Notes: a model not told the origin generated them from the sequence alone. 64,000 nucleotides of DNA from Ferruginibacter sp. (GCA_013141435.1 JABFQZ010000020.1:40095-104094); one strand, 5' to 3'. Positions 48,688 to 61,600 are shown, counted from the first letter of the stretch. Made by a program: numbers and translations.

Positions 48688-51033
48688 ATGGCAAAAGAAC
48701 TACGTAAACAATTAGCATTAGAATACCACTCCAAGGGTAGGCCTGGCAAAATAGAAGTAGTGCCTACAAAAGAAGCAAAAACCCAAAGAGATTTATCTTT
48801 AGCTTATTCGCCAGGTGTAGCTGAGCCATGTAATGAAATTGTAAAAAACCCCGATGATGTTTTTAAATATACTGCCAAAGGAAATTTGGTAGGTGTAATA
48901 ACCAATGGTACTGCGGTATTGGGTTTGGGCAATATAGGGCCCGAAGCTAGCAAGCCAGTAATGGAGGGTAAGGCTGTATTGTTTAAAATATTTGCAGATA
49001 TTGATGTTTTTGATATAGAAATAAACGAAACCGACCCTGTAAAATTTGTACAAATTGTAAAATCTTTGGAGCCAACTTTTGGTGGTATAAATTTAGAAGA
49101 CATAAAAGCACCCGAATGTTTTTACATAGAGCAAGAACTTAAAAAGCAGTGTAATATTCCTGTAATGCATGATGACCAGCATGGTACTGCCATAATATCT
49201 TCAGCAGCATTATTGAATGCATTAGAAATTCAAAAGAAAAAAATTGACAAAGTTCATTTTGTAGTAAATGGTGCAGGTGCAGCAGCAAGTGCATGTATGC
49301 GGCTGTATGTATCGCTTGGAGCAAAGCCCGAAAACTTTATTGTATTTGACAAAGATGGTATTTTACATAATGGGCGTACCGATATTCCAAAAATATTAGA
49401 ATCGTTTATAAAAGATAAAAAATATGCTACTTGGAATTTGGCAAAAGCAATGAAAGATGCCGATGTGTTTTTGGGGCTAAGTGTAGGCAATGTTGTAACA
49501 ACCGATATGATAAAATCTATGGAAAAAAAACCCATAGTTTTTGCAATGGCAAACCCAGTGCCAGAAATAATGTATGACCTTGCAAAAAGCTGTAGAAAAG
49601 ATTTGATAATGGCAACTGGCAGAAGCGATACACCAAATATGGTAAACAATGTATTGGGTTTTCCATATATTTTTAGAGGAGCATTAGATGTAAGAGCTAC
49701 TACAATAAACGAAGCCATGAAACTTGCAGCTGTAAAAGCTTTAGCAGAACTAGCAAAAACACCCGTACCCGATATTGTAAACCTTGCTTATAATGAAAAA
49801 GCGCTTTCCTTTGGCGAAGATTATATTATACCAAAACCTTTAGACCCACGCTTACTTGCAGCAGTAGCGCCAGCAGTTGCAAAAGCGGCTATTGATAGTG
49901 GAGTAGCCCGTACAGTAATTACAGATTGGGAAGCATACAAAATAGAAATGAATAGGCGATTAGGTTTAGATAATCAGCTTAGTAGAGGGATAAGCAATAA
50001 AGCTAAAAGAAATCCGAAAAGGGTAGTATTTGCCGATGCCGAAAACTCAAAGGTTTTAAAAGCCGCTCAATTGGTTTTAGAAGAAAAAATTGCGTATCCT
50101 ATTCTTTTGGGAAATGAAAAAAGAATAAGAAAAATAGCCGAAGAAAATGCAGTAGAGTTAGAAGGAATGGCTATCATTAATCCGCAGGATGATGACACGG
50201 AAGAAATGCGAAAAAATTTTGGAGCAATATTTTTTGAAAAAAGAAAGAGGAAGGGCGTAAATAATTATGAGGCCTACAAAGCCATGAAAGATAGAAACCA
50301 TTTTGGTTGTATGATGGTAGAAACCGGAGCAGCAGATTGTATGATTAGTGGGCTTAGTAGAAATTACCCAGATACAATTAAACCAGCTTTACAAATAATA
50401 GGTACCGACCCAAGCGTAAAAAAGATTGCAGGTATGTATTTATTGTTTACAAAAAAAGGTCCTTTATTTTTAGCCGATACTACCGTAAATTTTAATCCAA
50501 CTGCCGAAGAGCTTGCAGAAATAACTTTACTAGTTGCAAAAGAAGTAAGAAATTTTAATATAGTACCCAAAATTGCATTGCTATCTTATTCTAATTTTGG
50601 AAGTAGCGATTCACCCGAAGCTAGACTAGTACAACATGCACACCAAATTATAAAAGAAAAAGAACCAACTTTAATTTGCGATGGCGAAATGCAGGGTATT
50701 TTGGCATTTAATAAAGAAATTTTAAAAGAAAATTACCCTTTTTCAGAATTAGTAAATGACGATGTAAATATTTTAATTTTCCCAAATTTAGCAGCTGGTA
50801 ATATTGCATATAATTTATTGCAAGAGCTTGGTGGTGCCGATACCATTGGCCCAATTTTGTTAGGATTAAATAAACCTGTGCATGTATTGCAACTTGGTAG
50901 TAGCATACGTAGCATTTACAATATGGTAGTAATTGCGGTTATTGATGCGCAAGAAAAATGCAAAAATAAAGGTGTTACTTTACCAGCTACACAAGAAGAA
51001 ATAAAACGAACCAAATGGTGGAAAAGTAAATAA
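48688..51033 (+). CDS. maeB: NADP-dependent malic enzyme with C-terminal phosphotransacetylase-like domain
   Basis: [33 protein letters not shown], then PTA-like region ([49 protein letters not shown]). Confidence 0.95.
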   Translation: MAKELRKQLALEYHSKGRPGKIEVVPTKEAKTQRDLSLAYSPGVAEPCNEIVKNPDDVFKYTAKGNLVGVITNGTAVLGLGNIGPEASKPVMEGKAVLFKIFADIDVFDIEINETDPVKFVQIVKSLEPTFGGINLEDIKAPECFYIEQELKKQCNIPVMHDDQHGTAIISSAALLNALEIQKKKIDKVHFVVNGAGAAASACMRLYVSLGAKPENFIVFDKDGILHNGRTDIPKILESFIKDKKYATWNLAKAMKDADVFLGLSVGNVVTTDMIKSMEKKPIVFAMANPVPEIMYDLAKSCRKDLIMATGRSDTPNMVNNVLGFPYIFRGALDVRATTINEAMKLAAVKALAELAKTPVPDIVNLAYNEKALSFGEDYIIPKPLDPRLLAAVAPAVAKAAIDSGVARTVITDWEAYKIEMNRRLGLDNQLSRGISNKAKRNPKRVVFADAENSKVLKAAQLVLEEKIAYPILLGNEKRIRKIAEENAVELEGMAIINPQDDDTEEMRKNFGAIFFEKRKRKGVNNYEAYKAMKDRNHFGCMMVETGAADCMISGLSRNYPDTIKPALQIIGTDPSVKKIAGMYLLFTKKGPLFLADTTVNFNPTAEELAEITLLVAKEVRNFNIVPKIALLSYSNFGSSDSPEARLVQHAHQIIKEKEPTLICDGEMQGILAFNKEILKENYPFSELVNDDVNILIFPNLAAGNIAYNLLQELGGADTIGPILLGLNKPVHVLQLGSSIRSIYNMVVIAVIDAQEKCKNKGVTLPATQEEIKRTKWWKSK

Positions 51034-51041
51034 AAAATGTA

Positions 51042-51779
51042 ATGAATATAATTACACATTTTGGCAAGTATGTTATTATGCTCAAAGGCATGATATCGAA
51101 ACCAGAAAATACAAAAGTTTATTGGAAAGAATTTATGCTACAATGCAATGATATTGGAGTAGGATCATTAGGTATTGTATCTATAGTATCTGTGTTTATA
51201 GGAGCTGTAAGTGCAGTACAAACATCGTATCAATTAGTAAGCCCACTTATACCTAAAACAACTATAGCCCAAATAGTAAGAGATACGGTAATACTTGAAT
51301 TTGCTCCTACCTTAGTTTGTATAGTATTAGCAGGTGTAGTAGGTAGCAAAATAGCAAGTGAGCTTGGAAACATGCGTGTAAGCGAACAAATTGATGCTTT
51401 AGAAATTATGGGTATTAATACAAAAACTTTTTTAATAATGCCAAAAATTACAGCTGCTTTGGTAATGATACCATTGCTTGTAATATTATCTATGGTGCTA
51501 GGTATATGGGGCGGTCGTTTTGCTGGTAATGCATCTGGCATATTATCTTACGATACTTTCGATAGAGGCTTACTATTAGATTTTAGGGCTTTTAACGTTT
51601 GGTTTGCTTTAATTAAAGGTTACACCTTTGCATTTATCATAAGTTCTATACCAGCTTATTATGGTTACCATGTACAGGGTGGTGCATTAGAAATTGGCAG
51701 ATCAAGCACAAAAGCTGTAGTAGTTAGTTGTATTATGATTTTATTATCGGATTACATTTTGGCTGCTTTATTGTTGTAA
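51042..51779 (+). CDS. MlaE family ABC lipid transporter permease
   Basis: SIVSVFIGAVSAVQTSYQL..REFAPTLVCIVLAGVVGSKIASELGNMRVSEQIDALEIMGI. Confidence 0.93.
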   Translation: MNIITHFGKYVIMLKGMISKPENTKVYWKEFMLQCNDIGVGSLGIVSIVSVFIGAVSAVQTSYQLVSPLIPKTTIAQIVRDTVILEFAPTLVCIVLAGVVGSKIASELGNMRVSEQIDALEIMGINTKTFLIMPKITAALVMIPLLVILSMVLGIWGGRFAGNASGILSYDTFDRGLLLDFRAFNVWFALIKGYTFAFIISSIPAYYGYHVQGGALEIGRSSTKAVVVSCIMILLSDYILAALLL

Positions 51780-51842
51780 TTATTTGTAAATAAAAAGTAG
51801 AAGTTTCTAAAATTTGATAGTATAAAAAATTCTTTTTTTGAG

Positions 51843-52625
51843 ATGATAGAATTTAAAAACATAAATAAAAAATTTGGAGATAAAGTTGTTTTAGATGGTG
51901 TAAGCCATGTAATGGAAACTGGTAAAACTAACCTTATCATTGGTACAAGTGGAAGTGGAAAAACAGTTTTGCAAAAATGCTTGGTCGGATTATTTGAGCC
52001 AGATGCTGGAGAAATAATTTATGATGGAAAGAGTTTTACAAACATGACAGAAGATGACAGAAAATTACTTCGCCAACAAATTGGCATGTTGTTTCAGGGT
52101 TCAGCTTTATTTGATAGTATGACAGTGGAAGAAAATATAATGTTTCCATTAAATATGTTTACTCATGATAATTTTGTAAAAAAATTAAAAAGAGTAAATG
52201 AGGTTTTAGATAGAGTAAATTTAAAAGAAGCCAATAAAAAATCGCCATCAGAAATAAGTGGTGGTATGAAAAAAAGAGTTGGTATAGCTAGGGCAATTGT
52301 ATTAAACCCAAAATTCCTTTTTTGCGATGAGCCTAACTCTGGGCTTGATCCAGTAACATCTATGGTTATTGACAAATTAATAAAAGAGCTTACTGTAGAA
52401 TTTAATATTACAACTATTGTAAACACTCATGATATGAATAGTGTAATGGAAATTGGCGATAATATTCTTTATATGGTAAAAGGTAAAAAAGAATGGACAG
52501 GAAATAGTAAAGACATAATTTTTTCGGAAAATAAACAGCTTAACGAATTTATTTTTGCATCTGAGTTTTTACAAGATGCCAAAAGCCTTCGTATGATGGA
52601 AGCAAAGGCAATACAGAAACAATAA
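51843..52625 (+). CDS. MlaF-like ABC transporter ATP-binding protein
   Basis: NLIIGTSGSGKTVLQKCLVGLFEPDAGEI, EISGGMKKRVGIARAIVLNPKFLFCDEPNSGLDPVTS. Confidence 0.94.
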   Translation: MIEFKNINKKFGDKVVLDGVSHVMETGKTNLIIGTSGSGKTVLQKCLVGLFEPDAGEIIYDGKSFTNMTEDDRKLLRQQIGMLFQGSALFDSMTVEENIMFPLNMFTHDNFVKKLKRVNEVLDRVNLKEANKKSPSEISGGMKKRVGIARAIVLNPKFLFCDEPNSGLDPVTSMVIDKLIKELTVEFNITTIVNTHDMNSVMEIGDNILYMVKGKKEWTGNSKDIIFSENKQLNEFIFASEFLQDAKSLRMMEAKAIQKQ

Positions 52626-52752
52626 CGGTATTTAATATGTTTGTTATTTGTAAAATGCTATATTAATTTTTTTATGTACTATCTTATTCAACCTTTGGTT
52701 AAACTAAATAATAATTGTTATTAGTTTCAATTTTTTTTTAATAATACAAAAA

Positions 52753-54270
52753 ATGACAAAACTGAATAAACTCATAATTGCATTTTTTTGCATAATAAAA
52801 CTTGCACTTCATTTAATTGCAGACAGTAATTCAGGATTTCAAGGCGATGAATTATTGCATATTGAAACAGGCAAACACTTGGCTTTCGGTTACATGGAAT
52901 TTCCACCATTAATTGGAATTTTAGCATTTATTCAAAATCTTTTCAATTCTAATTCGGTATTTATTCACCATTTATTTTCTCATATTTCTAGCATTTTAAT
53001 TATTATTTATGTTGCAAAAATCACAATAGAATTAGGTGGAAAAAGCAAAGCAATATTTTTAACTTTGTTGTGCATCATCATTGCTCCAGCTTTTGGACGT
53101 TCGCAACAACTTTTTCAACCAGTTGTATTTGGGCAACTTTTTTGGGTTTTGGGGTTTTATCAATTGGTACTTTATACAAAATATCTTGATAAAAAACAGT
53201 TAACTTATTTAGCCACTTTTGCAGTAATTGGTTTTTTATTCAAGTACGATATTCTATTTTTTATTTTTGGATTGTCATCATTATTCTTTTTCAAAAGAAC
53301 AAGGGAAGTAATTTTAAAACAGAATTTTGGATTACATATTGCTATTGCTTTATTAATCATTCTGCCAAATATTTATTGGCAATACGCAAACAATTTCCCT
53401 GTATTACAAATGTTTGGTCGATTATACGAAACGCAACTAGATAAACTTTCAAGAATCGGAAATTTGAAGAATTTAATTCTTGCAATAAACCCTGTTTCGC
53501 TTATTTTGGTTTTACCAGCATTTTTTTATATGTTCAAATCCAACAAACCAGAACTTGATAAACCAATAGCATTTTCAATTATTTTATCATTTCTTTTGTT
53601 GTTAATTAGCAACGGAAAATCTTATTATTTCTTTCCAATCATTTTAACAGTTTTACCTTTCGGAGCCATTTTTTGGGAACAAAAGATTATTCAAAATCGT
53701 AAATGGATTATTTATCCTATTACTGTAATACTCTTTTTAGGTGCAATATTAATTCCATTCGGAATGCCAGTTTATTCATTCAATAAAATGCTAAATTCAA
53801 TTCAAAAATATGAACCAACAAAAGTAGTAGGAGGGAAATATGCAGTTCGTTATGATGAATATTACACACAAGAAAAGTGGAAAAATACAATGGTTGAATT
53901 GCAAAAAGTTTATGACAGTTTGCCCGAAAGTGAAAAACAAAATTGCTTAATTTGGGGAAAACATTATGGACAAGCAGGAGCAATTAATCTGTTTGGCTCA
54001 GCATACAATTTGCCCAAAGTATTCTCCTATCATGGAAGTTTTTATAGTTGGGCACCATACGGAGAAATGCCAAATACTACTATTGCTTTGAGTTATCAGG
54101 TTGGCAATTTTTTTAATCCTTATTTTGATGAAGTAATTTTAGTTAAAACTATATATAATCCTTATGCAGATACTGAAGAAGAATTGTACCAAAGGATATA
54201 TATCTGTAAAAATCCAAAACAGAATTTTAAAAAAATGAAAGAATTGTTTGCAAATAGAATATTTGAATAA
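52753..54270 (+). CDS. GT39-like (ArnT/PMT) glycosyltransferase membrane protein
   Basis: Multi-TM protein with N-terminal DSNSGFQGDELLHIETGKHLAFGYMEFPPLIGILAFI. Confidence 0.85.
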   Translation: MTKLNKLIIAFFCIIKLALHLIADSNSGFQGDELLHIETGKHLAFGYMEFPPLIGILAFIQNLFNSNSVFIHHLFSHISSILIIIYVAKITIELGGKSKAIFLTLLCIIIAPAFGRSQQLFQPVVFGQLFWVLGFYQLVLYTKYLDKKQLTYLATFAVIGFLFKYDILFFIFGLSSLFFFKRTREVILKQNFGLHIAIALLIILPNIYWQYANNFPVLQMFGRLYETQLDKLSRIGNLKNLILAINPVSLILVLPAFFYMFKSNKPELDKPIAFSIILSFLLLLISNGKSYYFFPIILTVLPFGAIFWEQKIIQNRKWIIYPITVILFLGAILIPFGMPVYSFNKMLNSIQKYEPTKVVGGKYAVRYDEYYTQEKWKNTMVELQKVYDSLPESEKQNCLIWGKHYGQAGAINLFGSAYNLPKVFSYHGSFYSWAPYGEMPNTTIALSYQVGNFFNPYFDEVILVKTIYNPYADTEEELYQRIYICKNPKQNFKKMKELFANRIFE

Positions 54271-54685
54271 GAAACTAAATTTATCTAATGTGAATCTAAA
54301 CCAAGTTACAGTCAGCGTAAAAAATATTGAAAAATCAATTGCATTCTATGAAACACTTGGGTTGATATTAATTGTAAAATCACCTCATTATGCTCGTTTT
54401 GAATGCCCAGAAGGCGATGCTACTTTTTCAATAAGTTTGCAAGAAAATGAATATGAAAATTATGGCACAACCATTTATTTTGAACTTGATAATTTAGACA
54501 AAAAGGTTGAAGAATTACTTAAAAAAGGAGTACACTTTATTCAACTTCCTATGGATAAAAGTTATTTATGGCGGGAAGCAAATCTAAAAGACCTAGATAA
54601 CAACATTATTAAATTATTTTATGCAGGAGATAACAGAAAAAATCCACCTTGGAGAGTAAAAAATAATGCAATTAAAAAGGAGTAA
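54248..54685 (+). CDS. VOC (glyoxalase/bleomycin resistance) family protein
   Basis: NQVTVSVKNIEKSIAFYETLGLILIVKSPHYARFECPEGDATFSISL..YLWREANLKDLDNNIIKLFYAG. Start uncertain (overlaps upstream gene; GTG at 54290 possible). Confidence 0.85.
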   Translation: MQIEYLNKKLNLSNVNLNQVTVSVKNIEKSIAFYETLGLILIVKSPHYARFECPEGDATFSISLQENEYENYGTTIYFELDNLDKKVEELLKKGVHFIQLPMDKSYLWREANLKDLDNNIIKLFYAGDNRKNPPWRVKNNAIKKE

Positions 54686-54955
54686 GTGTATTCAAAAATA
54701 TGTGTAGTTTTATAGTTTTAAAAAGAATGTGGTATCAATAATATTGTTATCTTTTGTATAATACCATTGTGAAAAATAAATTGGCCCACAAAAATAGCTG
54801 TGTACGTATTTATCGCTGTTTTGCAGTGTGAAATAATTAACTACATTGGTATAACTTGCTAGGAGTGGCTCAAGCAATACAAAAAATTAAATTAGTATTT
54901 CGTAATTTTAATATATTTCTTCAAATTTTTTGATTAATTTTCGTAAAAATTCTTA

Positions 54956-57900
54956 GTGAAATTCTTTTTAAAAATACAATATTTATTTACCATATTATTG
55001 TTGCATTTATTTGCAACTTCAAATGTATTTGCACAATTACAATTTATAGAAAACAAAGGTCAATGGAATAGCAAGGTGAACTACCAAGCCAATTTTAACA
55101 CAGGTGCATTTTTTTTAGAAAATAATGGGTTCACAGTTTTGTTAAATAATACCGATGAGTATAAGGCTATTGCACAAAACGCACATGGCATAAAAAATGT
55201 AAAATCAAATACAGATACCAAAGATTTTACATTAAACTCATTTGCATACCAAGTATTATTTGCAAATGCAAACAATACTCCTAATATTTTTCCCGATAAA
55301 TCATTGCCTACTTACAATAATTATTTTATAGGTAATGATAAAAATAATTGGGCAAGCAATTGTAAAATATACAATGCTATAACATACAAAAATATTTATC
55401 CAAATATTGATGTACGTTATTATAGTACACTAAACTCTCTTAAATACGATTTTATAGTGCACCCCGGAGGAAACCCAAATGATATTGTAATGCAATATAA
55501 AGGTGGAGTAAAACTATCTTTAAAAAATAACGCTTTAATTATTGGTACAACTTTAGGAAATGTAACAGAGTTAGAACCTTATACTTACCAAACAAATGCT
55601 GTAGAGCAAAAAAATATTACAACAAAGTATGTAATAAACAACAATGTTGTAACATTTAATATTAGCAACTACGACCTTGCATCTACATTAATTATAGATC
55701 CTCAACTAATTTTTTCATCGTTTACTGGCAGTACAGAAGATAACTGGGGTTTTACCGCCACTCCAGGTGCCGATGGAAGTTTTTTTGCTGGAGGTATTGT
55801 TATGGGTACAGGCTTTCCAACTAGCCTAGGTGCTTTTCAAACAACCTATGCTGGCGGTGTTTTCGATGGTTGGGTAAATGGATTTGATATGGGCATTTTT
55901 AAATTTTCGGCAAACGGGTCACAACGAATTTATGCTACTTATATCGGAGGCAATGGCAATGAACAACCGCATAGCATGATAGCCGATGCCAACGGTAATT
56001 TAATAATAGCAGGCCGTACAAATTCAACAAACTATCCAATACTTAGTAGCGTACCTGCTACAGGTAGCCAGTTTGATATTGTAATAACAAAATTAAATGC
56101 TACTGGTACTGCTATTATCGGCTCTGTGCGTATTGGTGGCAGTGGCGATGATGGTGTAAATATAAAATCGAAAACACTTTTTTCTGGCGACACTAGTCTT
56201 CGCCGAAATTATGGCGACGATGCTAAAAGCGAAGTGATATTAGATGCAAGCAATAATGTAATACTTGCCTCATCAACTCAATCAACAGATTTTCCTGCAG
56301 TAAATGCATTCCAGCCTACACTTGGTGGTATGCAAGATGGAGTAATTTTAAAATTAACTCCTAATTTGAATAGCATTATTTTCTCTTCTTTTATTGGTGG
56401 ATCGGAAGATGATGCCTGTTTTGTAACAGCAATAAACCCTATTACAAATAATATTTATATTGGAGGTGCTACCAAGAGTAATAATATGCCGGGCAATACA
56501 ATCGGCACTATTAATCCTAATTTTGTAGGTAGAATAGATGGCTTTGTAACTGAATTGCAAGCAAGTGGTACTGCAATTTTTAAAACAACATATATTGGTA
56601 CAAGCAATGTAGATGCTGTTTACGGATTAAAATTTGATAGGTTTGGTTATCCTTATATTATGGGTACAACTATGGGCACTATGCCAGTAATAAATGCACT
56701 ATACTTTGTTGCAGGAGCAAAACAATTTGTAGCAAAAATGCAACCAGATTTATCGGCTTTTATTTATTCTACCAATTTCGGAACTAATTCGCCGTCGCCA
56801 AATATTTCACCAATAGCTTTTTTGGTAGATAGATGTGAAAACGTATATGTTTCTGGCTGGGGAGGTTCTGTAAATATAGGATCTGGTTACACCAATAGTG
56901 GTACTTCAGGTTTGCCCGAAATTAACCAAATAGCAGGTTTGCCGGCTGCCGATGGCTCCGACTTTTATTTTTTTGTGCTGCGCAAAAATGCCGATGCACA
57001 ATTGTTTGGTTCGCATTTTGGACAAAATGGAGCTGCAGGTGAGCATGTAGATGGTGGCACAAGTAGGTTTGATGCAAACGGAATTATTTATCAAGCAATT
57101 TGTGCAAACTGTTTGGGTTTTGGTCCAGCAGCTTTTCCTACATTTCCTCCCTCATCTAGCCCAACTCCACCATGGTCATCTATAAACCCTAGCCCCAACT
57201 GCAACCTTGCAGCTATAAAAATTGATATGAATTTTGCAGGTGTAGCTACAACCATCCAATCTTCGATTGCGGGAATACAAAACGATACGCTTGGCTGTGT
57301 GCCTACCTTAATACAATTTAGAGATACATTGCAAAAAGGTGTAAAATATTTTTGGAATTTTAATTCTGTTGCTTTCCCTAATGCAACAGATTTAACTACT
57401 ACTGTAGCCAACGCAGCCCATACTTTTTTAGCTGTAGGTATTTATAAAGTAAGATTAATAGCCGAAGATTCGCTTACCTGCAATATTAGAGATACATCGT
57501 ACATTACTATAAATATTTCGGATAGGCTTGCAACTCCTAAAATAATTGTAAAAAGAAATTTGCCTTGTAATTTAAAACAATACGAATTTTCAAATGCATC
57601 TTTCAATACACATGCCGAAGCATTTAATGCACAATCTTTTGTATGGGATTATGGTGATGGTTCGCCAAAAGATACCACTAATATAACTCCCATACGCATG
57701 CATACCTATACAGGCATAGGTACTTATTTTGTAACTCTTACAGTTATCGACAATAGATTTTGCAACTCACCAATTTCTGATACTGTTAAAATAATAATTA
57801 AACCTGATTTGCTGGCTAAAACACAGCAAGAAATAACAGGCTGCTCACAAACCGCTGTGGCTTTCAAAAACATAACCCAAGGTGGTGGATTAAGTTGGAA

Positions 57901-58588
57901 ATGGGAATTTTGGAATGTTACAACTAATACCATTGCTGCAACATCAACTTTATTTGAACCAACATTTATTTTTCCTGCCGATGGAGATTATAAATATCGT
58001 TTAATTGCTTTCGATTCTACTACTTGTAATAAAACAGATACAACACAATTTTATTTTATAAGTATTATTAAAGCGCCAAGAGCACTTTTCGATTATACAC
58101 CAAAACCTTCTTTGCCAAATACTCCTACTAATTTTATAAATCTTTCTTCATTTGCCGATAAATATTTGTGGAATTTTGGAGATGGTAATTCATCTACTTT
58201 ATTTGAACCAACACATGAGTACAATAAAACTGGCACTTACAAGGTAGTATTATTTGCCTTTAACAAATCAAGTTGTGCAGATACTTTTTCGTTGGTATTA
58301 GATGTAATCATTAACCCATTATTAGATGTGCCAAATGCATTTACACCTGGCAAATTTGGGGCAAACGGAATTGTGTATGTAAGAGGGTTTGGTATTGAAA
58401 AAATGAAATGGAGAATATTTAATAGGTGGGGAGAAATTGTGTTTGAATCTACCAATAAAAATAATGGCTGGAATGGGTTTTACAAAGGCAAACTACAACC
58501 TACTGATGTTTATACTTATACCTTAGATGCCGAATTTGTAGATGGACAAACAGCCCAAAAAACTGGAGACATTACTTTGTTGAGGTAA
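54956..58588 (+). CDS. giant secreted protein with SBBP-like repeats, PKD domains and T9SS type-B sorting domain (paralog 1)
   Basis: FIENKGQWNSKVNYQAN N-terminus, repeated DGFVTELQASGTAIFKTTYIGT-type repeats, PKD motifs (YLWNFGDGNSSTLFEPTHEYNKTGTYKV), C-terminal VPNAFTPGKFGANGIVYVRGFGIEKMKWRIFNRWGEIVFESTNKNNGWNGFYKG. GTG start. Confidence 0.92.
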   Translation: MKFFLKIQYLFTILLLHLFATSNVFAQLQFIENKGQWNSKVNYQANFNTGAFFLENNGFTVLLNNTDEYKAIAQNAHGIKNVKSNTDTKDFTLNSFAYQVLFANANNTPNIFPDKSLPTYNNYFIGNDKNNWASNCKIYNAITYKNIYPNIDVRYYSTLNSLKYDFIVHPGGNPNDIVMQYKGGVKLSLKNNALIIGTTLGNVTELEPYTYQTNAVEQKNITTKYVINNNVVTFNISNYDLASTLIIDPQLIFSSFTGSTEDNWGFTATPGADGSFFAGGIVMGTGFPTSLGAFQTTYAGGVFDGWVNGFDMGIFKFSANGSQRIYATYIGGNGNEQPHSMIADANGNLIIAGRTNSTNYPILSSVPATGSQFDIVITKLNATGTAIIGSVRIGGSGDDGVNIKSKTLFSGDTSLRRNYGDDAKSEVILDASNNVILASSTQSTDFPAVNAFQPTLGGMQDGVILKLTPNLNSIIFSSFIGGSEDDACFVTAINPITNNIYIGGATKSNNMPGNTIGTINPNFVGRIDGFVTELQASGTAIFKTTYIGTSNVDAVYGLKFDRFGYPYIMGTTMGTMPVINALYFVAGAKQFVAKMQPDLSAFIYSTNFGTNSPSPNISPIAFLVDRCENVYVSGWGGSVNIGSGYTNSGTSGLPEINQIAGLPAADGSDFYFFVLRKNADAQLFGSHFGQNGAAGEHVDGGTSRFDANGIIYQAICANCLGFGPAAFPTFPPSSSPTPPWSSINPSPNCNLAAIKIDMNFAGVATTIQSSIAGIQNDTLGCVPTLIQFRDTLQKGVKYFWNFNSVAFPNATDLTTTVANAAHTFLAVGIYKVRLIAEDSLTCNIRDTSYITINISDRLATPKIIVKRNLPCNLKQYEFSNASFNTHAEAFNAQSFVWDYGDGSPKDTTNITPIRMHTYTGIGTYFVTLTVIDNRFCNSPISDTVKIIIKPDLLAKTQQEITGCSQTAVAFKNITQGGGLSWKWEFWNVTTNTIAATSTLFEPTFIFPADGDYKYRLIAFDSTTCNKTDTTQFYFISIIKAPRALFDYTPKPSLPNTPTNFINLSSFADKYLWNFGDGNSSTLFEPTHEYNKTGTYKVVLFAFNKSSCADTFSLVLDVIINPLLDVPNAFTPGKFGANGIVYVRGFGIEKMKWRIFNRWGEIVFESTNKNNGWNGFYKGKLQPTDVYTYTLDAEFVDGQTAQKTGDITLLR

Positions 58589-58693
58589 AAATGATTATTG
58601 CTGTTAAATTAATTGTTAAATTATCTAATAGTATTCAAAATAAAAAAACTAAACAAATAAATGTTTCGTTTATTTAAGTAAATTGAAAAAAAA

Positions 58694-61600
58694 TTGACTA
58701 TTAAAAATAAAATACTTTACACTTTTGCTGTTTTTTTGATTTTGATAATGAACAAAAAAACAGGGTTTGCACAAATGCAATTTGTGCAAAATAAAGGGCA
58801 ATGGAATTCAAATATTAATTACAAATCTGATTTTAGTACAGGTGCTTTGTTTTTAGAAAACAATGGATTTACCGTTTTGTTAAACGACCCTAACGATGTA
58901 ATAAAAGCAGCTCAATATTCGCACAGGCATTTCGAAAATGAAAACACATCTGCATCAAAAGAATTTATTTTTCATTCCTTTGCCTACAATGTTTCTTTTT
59001 TAGGAGCTTCAAAAAACATTACTTCTACTCCAGATAAACCATTGGATACATACAATAATTATTTTATAGGAAGCGATGAAAAAACTTGGGCAGGAAATTG
59101 CAAAGTGTATAATGCAATTACTTACAAAAATGTGTATCCAAATATAGATGTAAGGTATTACAGTACTCAAGATAAATTAAAATACGATTTTATCATACAT
59201 CCTGGTGGCAACCCAAATGCTATAGCTTTGCGCTACGATGGAGTTACTAATTTGAATGTAAAAAATAAAGAATTAATAATAAGTACTAGCCTTGGAGCAG
59301 TTAAAGAACTAGCACCATATACATATCAAATAAATACAAAAGGAACTGAAGAAATAATTGCTAAATATGAGGTAAAAGACAATGTTGTAACATTTAATGT
59401 AAATAATTATGATGCTACTGCTACTCTAATTATCGACCCACAATTAATTTTTTCTACACTTACAGGAAGTGCTGCCAATAATTACGGCTTTACTGCTACA
59501 CCAGGCGCAGATGGAAGTTTTTTTGCTGGAGGCATCGCTTTTTCGCAAGGTTATCCTTTAACCACAGGCGCTTTTCAAACAACGTTTAACGGTGGTAAAT
59601 ACGATATGGCAATTTTTAAATTTTCGGCCAATGGTAGTCAAAAAATTTACAGTACATATATTGGAGGAGCTAAGGAAGATCAGCCGCATAGTATGATTGC
59701 CGATGCTGTTGGAAACTTAATTATTGCTGGCAGAACTAACTCTAATAATTACCCATTACGTACGGGCATACCAGCCACTGGCAGTGGGTATGATATTGTA
59801 ATAACAAAACTAAATGCTGCAGGTACTGATATTATAGGCTCCACTAAAATTGGAGGCTCTGCTAATGATGGAGTAAATATTGAACAAAATGATTTAACAA
59901 CAACACTTGGTACAAGTAGTATAAGAAGAAATTATGGCGACGATGCTCGTAGCGAAGTTATTTTAGATGCTGCTAATAATATTATTGTTGCTTCTTGTAC
60001 TAACTCTACAAATTTCCCTTTACTAAACGCCGCACAAAATACTTTTGGAGGCTTGCAAGATGGAGTTGTATTAAAACTTAATACCAACCTAAGTGCCTTG
60101 TTGTTTTCTACCTATTACGGTGGTAGTGGCGATGATGCTTGCTTTGTAGCATCTATAAATCCAATCAACAATAATTTGTATATAGCTGGTGCTACAGCTA
60201 GTAATAATTTATTGGGTAGCACATCTAGTACAATTGGTGCAAACTCACAAGGAAATATAGATGGATTTGTAACAATATTTTCGCCAAATGGGTCACTATT
60301 AAAAACAACATATTTGGGCACAAATGGTATCGATTTAGTATATGGTATAAAATTTGATAAAAAAGGATTTCCTTATGTAACAGGCACTACTACTGGTACT
60401 TGGCCAGTAATAAATGCAACATATTCTAATGCCAATTCAAAACAATTTATAGCAAAAATACAACCCGATTTATCAGCTTATATTTATTCTACAGTTTTTG
60501 GCGGTGCATCATCAGTGCCCAAAATATCGCCAGTTGCTTTTTTGGTAGATAGGTGCGAAAATGTGTACGTATCAGGCTGGGGAGGTGGAGAAAATAGCCA
60601 AAATGGTTTTACAATGGGTAATACATCTGGCATGCCATTGGTAAACCCTTTAGCCATACCATCAGATGGAAAAGATTTTTATTTTTTTATTTTACAAAAA
60701 GACGCTTTATCGCAATTATTTGGCACTTATTTTGGACAAAATGGAGGCGAAGGAGATCATGTAGATGGTGGCACAAGTAGATTTGATGATAATGGAATAA
60801 TTTACCAAGCAATATGCGCAAATTGTGGAGGAAGAATTCCACCTCAAATAAATTTCCCTACAACACCTGGTGTATGGGCTCGTACAAATGGTAGCCAAGG
60901 TTGTAACCAAGCTGCTGTAAAAATAGAAATGAATTTTTCGGGTGTAGCTTCATTAGTACAATCGGAAATTGATGGAGAAATAAATGACACTTTGGGCTGT
61001 ATTCCTTTAACAGTAAATTTTAAAGACACTAAAGCAAAAGGTATTACTTATTATTGGAATTTTAATTCTCTTGATTTTCCAAATGCCGTAGATGCAACAA
61101 CTACAACACCACAAACATCTTTTACTTTTAATACAGTTGGAGTATTTAGGGTACGATTAATATCCGAAGATTTATCTACCTGTAACCAAAGAGATACTTC
61201 TTATATAACAATAAGAACAGGTAAGGATAAGGTATTGCCTAGCTTTACCAATATAAAAATTGGGCCTTGTACTAGTAAGGTTTTTCAATTTGCAAATACT
61301 AGCACATCTATTGCTGGTATTCCATTTTTACCACAAACTTTTGTTTGGGATTTTGGCGATGGTTCTCCATTAGACACTGCTGATTTTACCGAAAATATTA
61401 CACACACATTTGCATCTTCTGGCACATACAATGTAAAACTTAGTGTATTCGATATAAGATTTTGTAATGCCCCAAAAGATACCTTAATACCATTGCGTAT
61501 TAACGATAACGTAAAAGCTATACCTAAATCTAATGAACTTGGTTGTGCTTTATATACACCAGTTTTTGAAAACCTTAGCCTTGCAGGCCTTAGTTGGAAA

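Noticed and set aside
49254-49718. 154-aa minus-strand ORF
   Set aside because: Antisense within maeB, no recognisable domain.
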